Assembly (NCBI GenBank): GCA_001805465.1
Contig: MHGH01000010.1
Span: 7,820 to 14,225 of the forward strand
From: Omnitrophica WOR_2 bacterium RBG_13_41_10
GTDB lineage: Bacteria; Omnitrophota; Gorgyraeia; Gygaellales; Profunditerraquicolaceae
Reading direction: 5' to 3'
DNA: 6,406 nucleotides
Each line of letters begins with the position of its first letter. The stretch's first letter is position 1. The notes below the pieces were generated by a model that worked only from the letters and a program-made list of their open reading frames with translations, had not been told where the DNA came from and did not search any database. The translations under genes and the position numbers were made by a program. Below are positions 1 to 5,649 of the stretch, piece by piece.

Positions 1-341
1 CAGTTTCTTCCTCGGTTTGAGCTAAAATATAAACCGTTTCCGGTTGCTGCATACAACGAATTCCTATCATCTGAAGCGAATAACAAAAAGTTTACCCCTC
101 TGTTTGTGCCTCTCGCCGAAAAAATACTTCTCCAACTCCCACCGCCATCCTCACTCTTAAAAACAGCATTGTTTGAACCAATATAAATAATGCGCGGATT
201 ATCTGGATGAAGAAGAACACTTTTTAAATTCAGGTTGCCTCTAGCTATATCCTGCCAGGCGATCTCATCAGCGTAACCGCTTATCATAAAACTTAAAGCA
301 AACAAAGCTATCATTGCCAGAACTACTATGTGTTTTTTCAT
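1..341 (-). CDS. Exported Asp-box (BNR/sialidase-type) beta-propeller protein, 5' part only
   Basis: The frame opens at ATG 339-341 and stays open to the window edge, giving 113 full codons plus two bases of a probable Trp codon; the 3' end is missing. Residues 1-24 look like a Sec signal peptide: MKKH, a hydrophobic core, then SGYA with likely cleavage at A24/D25. Two propeller-blade repeats follow, each with a 'position-then-Asp-box' layout. The first Asp box is S63-x-D65-x-G67-x-x-W70. The second, 44 residues later, is S107-x-N109-x-G111-x-x-(W114). Asp boxes sit on blade turns of sialidase, Vps10 and YCF48-like propellers. They mark the fold, not a reaction, so no enzymatic activity should be assigned. 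The product probably acts in the periplasm or at the cell surface. The start is supported by an excellent Shine-Dalgarno sequence. I see no convincing promoter in 342-429, so it may be read with the PilZ gene upstream. Confidence 0.85.
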   Translation of the reverse strand, partial: MKKHIVVLAMIALFALSFMISGYADEIAWQDIARGNLNLKSVLLHPDNPRIIYIGSNNAVFKSEDGGGSWRSIFSARGTNRGVNFLLFASDDRNSLYAATGNGLYFSSNRGRN

Positions 342-345
342 TTTG

Positions 346-354
346 CCACCTCCT
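346..354 (-). promoter_or_regulatory. Strong Shine-Dalgarno site of the propeller gene
   Basis: Minus-strand AGGAGGTGG lies with its AGGAGG core 7 bases before ATG 339-341. It fixes that start and is by far the best ribosome-binding site in the window. The rest of 342-429 is AT-rich with no hairpin and no good -35/-10 pair that I could find. Confidence 0.85.
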
Positions 355-429
355 GATACTAATAGACGTAAGAGGCGGGAAAATCTAACAGTAATTTTTT
401 GGGGGAAATAATGCAGCGTAATCGGTGGG

Positions 430-810
430 CTAACGAAAAGGCTTCTTTAACAAGTCTGCCTTATAATATATACAATTGCTTATGCGTATACTTTCTTGAA
501 GGTCTACATTTACAAACTGTATGCCGGCCTTGTAAGGATACTCCAAATTGTTATCGGGCTTTACCCAAACGATTCTTGCCTCCAGGCCCTGGAATTGAAT
601 CAATTTCTGCTCTCTTAACAATTCAAATTTTAATTTCAATAATGTTCCGACTGAAAGTTCGCTTCTTAAGAGGATCCTCATCCCGCCGGTACTAATATCC
701 TCGGTTTCTGATTGCTGATATTCCTGGTGAGTACCAGCTACGCTATAGCTAACCGGTATCGCAAGAGCTACCCGAATAAATTCCCGTCTTTCTAGACCTG
801 TATATGGCAT
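430..810 (-). CDS. Single-domain PilZ protein (cyclic-di-GMP receptor candidate) A
   Basis: This 126-residue protein consists of essentially one PilZ domain. The two c-di-GMP-binding signatures of the family are intact: RxxxR at R9-R13 (in LERREFIR) and DxSxxG at D38-S40-G43 (DISTGG). A typical PilZ tail follows, with beta strands ending in YKAGIQFVNV, then a short helical, basic C-terminus. PilZ proteins bind c-di-GMP and pass the signal to partners controlling motility, exopolysaccharide or secretion. The partner here is unknown. Intact binding motifs mean ligand binding is likely, though not shown. The start at 808-810 is chosen because RxxxR must lie near the N-terminus. There is no Shine-Dalgarno sequence, and a consensus promoter sits only 8 bases away, so the mRNA may be leaderless. 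The gene begins 67 bases after the GGDEF/HD-GYP gene. Confidence 0.9.
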   Translation of the reverse strand: MPYTGLERREFIRVALAIPVSYSVAGTHQEYQQSETEDISTGGMRILLRSELSVGTLLKLKFELLREQKLIQFQGLEARIVWVKPDNNLEYPYKAGIQFVNVDLQESIRISNCIYYKADLLKKPFR

Positions 811-818
811 AGATTTGT

Positions 819-848
819 ATTATATCACCGGAATCTTAAAATTGTAAA
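819..848 (-). promoter_or_regulatory. Extended -10 sigma-70 promoter of PilZ gene A
   Basis: On the minus strand the -35 is TTTACA (843-848, 5/6 to consensus), the spacer is 18 bases, and the -10 is a perfect TATAAT (819-824). The -10 is preceded by TGA, making an extended TGnTATAAT. Only ACAAATCT (8 bases) separates the -10 from the ATG at 808-810, so the expected start of transcription falls at or within a base or two of the start codon. Confidence 0.75.
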
Positions 849-870
849 TAATTTAGGCGGGATAATTATT
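847..870. repeat. Short AT-rich inverted repeat overlapping the -35 of PilZ gene A
   Basis: AATAATT (847-853) and AATTATT (864-870) are perfect 7-base inverted halves around a 10-base GC-rich centre. One half overlaps the -35 hexamer at 843-848. It could be an operator or a weak 3' hairpin for the GGDEF/HD-GYP gene that stops at 878. With no T tract it is not a normal terminator, and AT-rich dyads of this size also arise by chance. Confidence 0.3.
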
Positions 871-877
871 GCTTTTG

Positions 878-2935
878 TTAGATAAGCTTCAAAAAGGTAT
901 CTACAATATTAGGGTCAAAATGGGTGCCGGAACCATCTTTAATTATTCTGCGGGCTTTCTTTTGAGGGTAGGCCTTACGATAAGGCCGGTCTGATATCAG
1001 GGCCTGATAAACATCTGCTATAGCTACAATACGCGCACCAATGGGAATCTGCTCTCCTTTTAGGCCGTTGGGATAACCTTTGCCATCCCACCTTTCGTGA
1101 TGATAAAAAACTAAAGGAATAATGTGATTAAAGAAATGTATCGGCCGAAGTATATCCGCGCCTATTTGAGTATGCCTCTTAATCTCCTCAAATTCATCTT
1201 TATTTAACGGCGACCTTTTAAGCAAGATCTTTTCGCTAATGCCGATTTTACCCAAATCATGGACCATAGAAGCCTGCCTAATATGCTCTATTTCTTCTTC
1301 TTTTAAATTAAGCCTTTTGGCTGTCTCGGTGGCGTAATAAACCGTATTCTCCACGTGTTCGCCGGTATAATGGTCTTTCAATTTTATAGTCTTGGCAAAA
1401 GCAAAAACTGATTCTACCAAGCTTTGGTTAGCGCGCCGGGTAAGTTTTTCAATCTTCTCTTCCAAGGATTTGACTTCCGGGGTCTTGGGGTTATTTTCTA
1501 TTAACAAAGGCTTTTCTTTCTTTACATCTATCGCAGAATATATTCTATTGCCTCCGTCCTCTTTTGTTTTATTCAAGATATAATCTACCAAATTAATCAA
1601 TTCAGTGCCGCTATTTATTTTATCTTCAGGGAAAGAGGCCACCGCAATGCTTACCTTTAATTTAATGTTGTGCTGCCCATCCCCGAAATTATATAAACTT
1701 ACAGTATTTTGCGCCCTCTGAGCTGAATTTAAAGCCGCTTCTTTAGTTGTACCATACAGGATAATAATAAACTCTTCTCCTCCAAAACGGATAACAATAT
1801 CGTATCTGCGGATTATCTTTTTTAACTGCCTGGCAAACTGCCTTAATATCAAATCTCCGAACTGATGCCCATAGACATCGTTTACCGACTTAAAGTAGTC
1901 TATATCCAGCATCATAACAGAAAGAGGCTGGTTATACCTTTTTGCCCGCTCAAATTCCACCCCAATAGCCTTCTGAAAATAACGGTGATTGTATAAACCG
2001 GTATGAGAATCTATTAAAGCCATCTGCTTTAACCTGCGGTTAGACCTGGTGAGCTCTTTATTTAATAAAGCTATTCTTTCTTCAGCACCCTTACGCTCGG
2101 TGATATCGGTGATTACGCCAAAGCTTCCTTTCACTTGGCCGTCTTTATCATAAATAATTTCAGGTGAAATAATGGTGTGGACCTTGCGGCCGTCTTTTAA
2201 GGTCCAGGTAATCTCATAAGGCTTAATGATGCCTTTCTTGCGCTTATCTAATTGTTTAAGAAAGATACTCTTATAGGGCTCCTGAAAAAAGTCCTTTATA
2301 TTGGAACTAAGTAAATCCTCTTTTTTAAAGTCCAACATTTCACATATTCTCTGATTAACAAAAAGAAAACGCCCATCTTTGTCAATTACCGCTAAGCCGT
2401 CGTTCATCGTCTCTACTAGGTTACGGTAAAGCTTTTCGCTTTCCTCCAGCGCCTGTTGCATTATTTTACGCTCGGTGACATCCCTGGCTATGCCGATTAA
2501 GCCCGCCGGTTTCTTATTTTCATCCTTAAGAGGCGTGACGCTCATCCAGGTAGAAAATACAGTGCCGTCCTTTCTTACATGGCCCATTTCTCCGTAATTA
2601 GCGCCTTTTTCTATTACTATTTTATTAAAAGGAATGACTTCGTCGCGTATTTGTTCGGGGGTATGGAATATGGTTAAGGGCTTACCGATAATCTCGCTAA
2701 CTCTATAGCCGTGCATTTTTGCCCAGGCCTTATTGCAGATTATAATAATATCGTTCTTATCTGCTACAGCAATGCCGTCAATGGATTGAATTAAGGCTCT
2801 TTTTAGGATACGGTAAGTATCTATATGATTACCGTTATGTGTATTATTATGTGTATTATTATGTTTATTATTCTGATTGTGTTGGTGGGGAAAACGAGGC
2901 CCATTAGATGTGTTTACCTTCTTTTTACGAAACAT
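878..2935 (-). CDS. PAS-PAS-GGDEF-HD-GYP protein: putative bifunctional diguanylate cyclase / c-di-GMP phosphodiesterase
   Basis: A 685-residue protein with no signal peptide or membrane segment, so probably a cytoplasmic sensor. In order it has a basic, His/Asn-rich tail (1-37), PAS1 (about 45-155, ending RDVTERK), PAS2 (about 167-282, ending TDITERK), a helical linker (283-305), GGDEF (about 306-467), a charged linker, and HD-GYP (about 505-685). The cyclase site reads GGEEF (385-389), with the metal-site segment LDIDYFK (343-349). The allosteric RxxD (R376-D379) sits exactly five residues before GGEEF, so synthesis and product inhibition both look possible. HD-GYP ligands are present: H527, H559-D560, H588, HHE (612-614), DGKGYP (617-622) and D641. 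Known members make c-di-GMP from two GTP (GGDEF) and hydrolyse it to pGpG or GMP (HD-GYP). Which activity dominates cannot be read from sequence. The start has only a weak AAAGGG (2939-2944). It is flanked by PilZ genes on both sides. Confidence 0.93.
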   Translation of the reverse strand: MFRKKKVNTSNGPRFPHQHNQNNKHNNTHNNTHNGNHIDTYRILKRALIQSIDGIAVADKNDIIIICNKAWAKMHGYRVSEIIGKPLTIFHTPEQIRDEVIPFNKIVIEKGANYGEMGHVRKDGTVFSTWMSVTPLKDENKKPAGLIGIARDVTERKIMQQALEESEKLYRNLVETMNDGLAVIDKDGRFLFVNQRICEMLDFKKEDLLSSNIKDFFQEPYKSIFLKQLDKRKKGIIKPYEITWTLKDGRKVHTIISPEIIYDKDGQVKGSFGVITDITERKGAEERIALLNKELTRSNRRLKQMALIDSHTGLYNHRYFQKAIGVEFERAKRYNQPLSVMMLDIDYFKSVNDVYGHQFGDLILRQFARQLKKIIRRYDIVIRFGGEEFIIILYGTTKEAALNSAQRAQNTVSLYNFGDGQHNIKLKVSIAVASFPEDKINSGTELINLVDYILNKTKEDGGNRIYSAIDVKKEKPLLIENNPKTPEVKSLEEKIEKLTRRANQSLVESVFAFAKTIKLKDHYTGEHVENTVYYATETAKRLNLKEEEIEHIRQASMVHDLGKIGISEKILLKRSPLNKDEFEEIKRHTQIGADILRPIHFFNHIIPLVFYHHERWDGKGYPNGLKGEQIPIGARIVAIADVYQALISDRPYRKAYPQKKARRIIKDGSGTHFDPNIVDTFLKLI
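2837..2872 (-). repeat. Three 12-base tandem repeats inside the coding region (His/Asn-rich tail)
   Basis: The units at 2837-2848 and 2849-2860 are identical (plus strand ATGTGTATTATT). The unit at 2861-2872 differs by one base. They encode repeated Asn-Asn-Thr/Lys-His in the N-terminal tail of the GGDEF/HD-GYP protein, six histidines falling within residues 17-37. A 12-base unit changes length without shifting frame. Confidence 0.85.
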
Positions 2936-2993
2936 ATGCCCTTTCGCCTGGGATACATTCCGTGGCTTAAGAAGACAATCTACAGGTAAGCTA

Positions 2994-3022
2994 AGTATAC
3001 ATTAAAAAAAGGGGATTTTCAA
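2994..3022 (-). promoter_or_regulatory. Sigma-70-type promoter of the GGDEF/HD-GYP gene
   Basis: On the minus strand TTGAAA (3017-3022, 5/6) is separated by exactly 17 bases from TATACT (2994-2999, 5/6). The -35 overlaps the TGA stop (3019-3021) of the upstream PilZ gene. Predicted transcription start is near 2987, giving a leader of about 52 bases to the ATG at 2933-2935. The spacer contains a run of seven T. Confidence 0.65.
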
Positions 3023-3333
3023 GGTAGGTCAGAAAAAACCGAGGATAAGGCCGTTAAATCTGCCTTTTCTAAGTTCACCCCCACCCTATATTTCTCATTA
3101 GCGGTAGGCAGTGACCAGGCTACTTGCCCTCTTACATACCAGGGAGTATTCCTGCGGGGGACATCTAACCAGATTTCTAAAGCAGTCTTTGCGGGTAAAT
3201 GGCTATCGCTTACAAAACCTATTCCTTTTACGCTTATATCTAATACCCGGGCCCGGCCTTCTTCAGTAGAATCAAGTTTCAGGAATCTTAAGGGTAGATC
3301 TACGGGTAACCGCTGAAAAGTTCTTTTATCCAT
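3019..3333 (-). CDS. Single-domain PilZ protein (cyclic-di-GMP receptor candidate) B
   Basis: A 104-residue protein that is one minimal PilZ domain. RxxxR is present at R4-R8 (KRTFQR) and DxSxxG at D32-S34-G37 (DISVKG). Further strands carry the usual VRGQVAW and YRVGVNLE segments. Both ligand-binding motifs are intact, so it probably binds c-di-GMP, presumably including that made or degraded by the enzyme encoded 83 bases downstream. It is clearly divergent from the other PilZ protein in this window (different loop lengths and C-terminus) and is not a recent duplicate. The start at 3331-3333 is the only one that keeps the RxxxR motif. The frame upstream has no ATG, GTG or TTG before a stop at 3370-3372. 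No Shine-Dalgarno sequence precedes it: the start codon lies directly behind the T tract of a terminator-like hairpin. Confidence 0.88.
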   Translation of the reverse strand: MDKRTFQRLPVDLPLRFLKLDSTEEGRARVLDISVKGIGFVSDSHLPAKTALEIWLDVPRRNTPWYVRGQVAWSLPTANEKYRVGVNLEKADLTALSSVFSDLP

Positions 3334-3336
3334 AAT

Positions 3337-3390
3337 AAAAAACCACGGCTTGAAAATAATAAAAACTATTTATTATCTTTCCGTGGCTTT
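3337..3390 (-). terminator. Intrinsic terminator-like hairpin between the CHAT gene and PilZ gene B
   Basis: Reading the minus strand, CCACGG (3381-3386) pairs with CCGTGG (3343-3348), extended outward by AAAG/TTTT (one G-T pair) using 3387-3390 and 3339-3342. Inside, a second perfect stem of 8 pairs (3369-3376 with 3356-3363) closes on a 5-base loop, with three more A-T pairs and small bulges between. The GC-rich outer stem is followed at once by six T (3337-3342), the arrangement of a Rho-independent terminator for the CHAT gene ending at 3446. The T tract ends only 3 bases before the start codon of PilZ gene B, so the same hairpin is also that gene's 5' leader. Confidence 0.7.
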
Positions 3391-3394
3391 AATT

Positions 3395-3423
3395 ATCTTA
3401 ACTTATGTTAAGAACAATGTCAA
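3395..3423 (-). promoter_or_regulatory. Sigma-70-type promoter upstream of PilZ gene B
   Basis: On the minus strand a perfect TTGACA (3418-3423) is followed after 17 bases by TAAGAT (3395-3400, 4/6). It lies in the 112-base gap after the CHAT gene. The predicted transcription start, near 3388, falls in the foot of the terminator-like hairpin, so any transcript begins with that stem-loop. Confidence 0.6.
3396..3413. promoter_or_regulatory. Perfect 7-4-7 dyad in the promoter spacer, candidate operator
   Basis: TCTTAAC (3396-3402), TTAT, GTTAAGA (3407-3413) form a perfect inverted repeat. It covers most of the spacer and five of six bases of the -10 box of the promoter for PilZ gene B. Position and symmetry suit a dimeric DNA-binding repressor. 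No binding protein can be named from the window. Confidence 0.45.
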
Positions 3424-3445
3424 GAAATTCCTTTTTTAAGTCGAG

Positions 3446-5644
3446 TTAATCTAAACTTAAAAACTCCTGTTTAATCTCTTGATAATCCGGTGTATCGATT
3501 TTGACATAAATCTCCTGCGCCTGCCTTAAGTATTCTCTGGTCCTGTTCTTTTGGCCCTTTTCTTTATACAACAACCCCAGGTTATAATAAGCGCAGGCTA
3601 ATTCTAAGGGCGCATCTATTCCTTTACAGGCCTCTAGTGCCTGCTTAAAAAACTTTTCCGCATCCACTAAATTATCCATCTCTAAATACAGCTCTCCGAT
3701 CATATTATAATCAGCGGCAATGCTCGGCAGATTATGCTGCATCTGGTCTATTTTTAAACCTTTGGTATAAGAATCCAGTGCCTTCTGGTATTGTTTTTCC
3801 ATTAAATATATCTCCCCCAGATTAAAGTAATAATCGCTTAATTCATTTTTCATCTTTAATTTTTCGAATATCCTAAGGCTCTTCTCATAAAATTCGCGCG
3901 CGGTTTTGAAATCATCCTTGTCGCTAAAAACTAGGCCAATATCAAAATAATCGCAGGCCAGATTATAACGGTGTTCGGACAAATGCTCTCGGGGCCGGTT
4001 TATCTCTGAGCTTTTCAACAAAAGCTCTAATGCCTTATCGTAATCTTGTTTATCGATATACCAAACCGCCATCTTTCTTAAAACCAGCGCTTCATTGAGC
4101 TTGTCGTTATTTTCCCTGCTGTAAGTTAATGCCTTATCATAAAAATCAAATGCCTTAGGATAATCTCCCTGATTCTGATAGGCCCAGCCGACTGACACGT
4201 ACCCTTTGGCTAAATTAAATTTATCCCCTTTCTTTTGGCTATAAAGCATATAATCAAAATAGTACTTAAAAATTAGCTCTTTATTGCCTAATCTCTGGTA
4301 AGCCTGTGCCAACAAGGCATAAGCCGGCAAATACAACGGGTCTCTCTGAATCAAGCCAGTCAGTTTTAAAATAACCTTTTCATTTTTACCTTCTAAAAAA
4401 TAGCGCTCACTCGCCAGATACGAAAAGTATGCCCCGGGATTAACCGCTACCCACCCACGATAAAAGAATATGCCTGCGGATAAAATGAATAAAGCCATTA
4501 ATAATTTTACCGTATATTTTTTATATAAAACAAACCTCGCTTGCCTTTGGGATTTTCCTGCTTTTTCCTTTGGCCTGAAGAATGCAAAATTCGGGTCTCC
4601 GTAAAGAAGGTGATTGGCCCAATGCACGGTATGTACACCGTACTGTTCAATTAATTTCAGGCGGCCCTGCCGGATACATTCTCCGACAGATTTTGCGCAA
4701 ATCAACTGGGTATAGAATTCCGTGGCAAAAACCAGGCTTGCCGGATCTTCAATCTTATGTATAGTGCCGATATAGTGCCTGACTCCCGCAAATAAAAATG
4801 CCGAAGCCAAGCTATAGGCCCTGTCCTGATAATCCGTAGCCAGCATATTATCTAGAACCTGCGCAGAGTGGCAGGCATTAGAAAATACTAAACTAGGCAA
4901 TACCGAGCCTTGGCTTAGGGCAAGAATATCAACCAGGGAAAATTTACCGTCACTTAATACCCAGCCGCTTGTCTTGGGGTCATGCGGATTATATGCGCAG
5001 TGGCCGGCAAAATGCACGATATCGTAATCCCGCAGGTTCTTTTTTACGTACCATGTATCGATATAGGTAGATTTAAAATCAATGCTTATTTCATTTCTTT
5101 TTTTGTCAAACTGATTTTTAGTATGCAGGCCTTCTAAATAGGCGGACTTTAAGTCATTGGTGGGGTTGGCCAATATCAACATCTTTAGTTTACTCTGTTG
5201 GCTACGGTATTGCGGCTGATTTAACTTATCTTTAGTCCTGATCACTCTACCCAAGCCAAACTTAAGGCAGAGGAACTCCTCTCCGGTGTATAAAAGCTCC
5301 CAGGGGATATTAATCAGCTCTTCATCCAAAGATAATAATAAGTGGGAAGCCTCAGTAGTCCTTAACCTATCCTTAACCTGCCCTGTCAAAAGCTGATCCC
5401 AGAGTAGCTGGCCGGTTTTTTTCAGGTTATTGAGCGCATTTTCATCTAGCTTGCCGTCGCGATTGGCCTTATTTAAGATAAAGGTTATTTCCCGGCATAA
5501 TTTATTTATTTCTACATCCGAAAAAGGCAGCTGGCTATAGTGCCTGACAGTCGAGGCAATCTCTTCTTTTTCAAAAATACTCACTGCCAGATTATTATCT
5601 TGTTTCAACACCTCTAAGACTAAGCCATTGCTATTTTGCGCCAT
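3446..5644 (-). CDS. Membrane-anchored CHAT-domain protease-like protein with C-terminal TPR array
   Basis: A 732-residue protein. Residues 1-140 form an alpha/beta lead-in containing the CHAT-typical segment INIPWELLY (111-119). The CHAT (caspase/HetF/separase-like) peptidase core covers about 150-350. It has the His motif VHFAGHC (H211/H215) and the Cys motif FSNACHS (C258), so the catalytic dyad looks intact, and it ends in LLYGDP. A basic stretch (361-380) precedes a single hydrophobic segment (about 381-401). At least six TPR units follow, roughly 478-511, 518-551, 561-596, 603-635, 643-676 and 683-716, plus degenerate ones from 404. By the positive-inside rule, CHAT faces the cytoplasm and the TPRs lie outside. 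It starts 5 bases after the zinc-finger gene without its own Shine-Dalgarno sequence, implying translational coupling. CHAT proteins are cysteine peptidases or their relatives; the substrate here is unknown. Confidence 0.88.
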   Translation of the reverse strand: MAQNSNGLVLEVLKQDNNLAVSIFEKEEIASTVRHYSQLPFSDVEINKLCREITFILNKANRDGKLDENALNNLKKTGQLLWDQLLTGQVKDRLRTTEASHLLLSLDEELINIPWELLYTGEEFLCLKFGLGRVIRTKDKLNQPQYRSQQSKLKMLILANPTNDLKSAYLEGLHTKNQFDKKRNEISIDFKSTYIDTWYVKKNLRDYDIVHFAGHCAYNPHDPKTSGWVLSDGKFSLVDILALSQGSVLPSLVFSNACHSAQVLDNMLATDYQDRAYSLASAFLFAGVRHYIGTIHKIEDPASLVFATEFYTQLICAKSVGECIRQGRLKLIEQYGVHTVHWANHLLYGDPNFAFFRPKEKAGKSQRQARFVLYKKYTVKLLMALFILSAGIFFYRGWVAVNPGAYFSYLASERYFLEGKNEKVILKLTGLIQRDPLYLPAYALLAQAYQRLGNKELIFKYYFDYMLYSQKKGDKFNLAKGYVSVGWAYQNQGDYPKAFDFYDKALTYSRENNDKLNEALVLRKMAVWYIDKQDYDKALELLLKSSEINRPREHLSEHRYNLACDYFDIGLVFSDKDDFKTAREFYEKSLRIFEKLKMKNELSDYYFNLGEIYLMEKQYQKALDSYTKGLKIDQMQHNLPSIAADYNMIGELYLEMDNLVDAEKFFKQALEACKGIDAPLELACAYYNLGLLYKEKGQKNRTREYLRQAQEIYVKIDTPDYQEIKQEFLSLD

Positions 5645-5649
5645 ATGTT

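Noticed and set aside
1..341. Sialidase enzyme
   Set aside because: Asp boxes define the propeller fold only. The sialidase Arg triad and FRIP motif are not visible in the 113 residues available.
399..695. Plus-strand reading frame of 98 codons
   Set aside because: It lies antisense over PilZ gene A, whose protein has complete family motifs. The plus-strand product has no recognisable domain.
1392..1583. Plus-strand reading frame of 63 codons
   Set aside because: Antisense to the linker and end of the GGDEF domain in the 685-residue enzyme. Low-complexity product, no family resemblance.
2936..3018. Cyclic-di-GMP (GEMM) riboswitch in the leader of the GGDEF/HD-GYP gene, suggested by AAGCCACGG
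   Set aside because: The leader after the predicted start is only about 52 bases and lacks the conserved CACGCA-type stretch and the two full stems. The same 9-mer in the PilZ B leader is just the foot of a terminator hairpin.
3017..3022. Terminator in the run of seven T after PilZ gene B (3004-3010)
   Set aside because: No GC-rich stem precedes the T run. It lies in the spacer of a well-matched promoter, which explains the position better.
4582..4764. Plus-strand reading frame of 60 codons
   Set aside because: Antisense to the conserved end of the CHAT domain. No domain, and no ribosome-binding site that I could support.
3446..5644. TPR-CHAT subunit of a type III-E CRISPR (Craspase) system
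   Set aside because: Domain order is reversed, there is a membrane segment, and no CRISPR repeats, gRAMP or Csx30 gene lie in the window. Only the general protease/sigma logic may be analogous.
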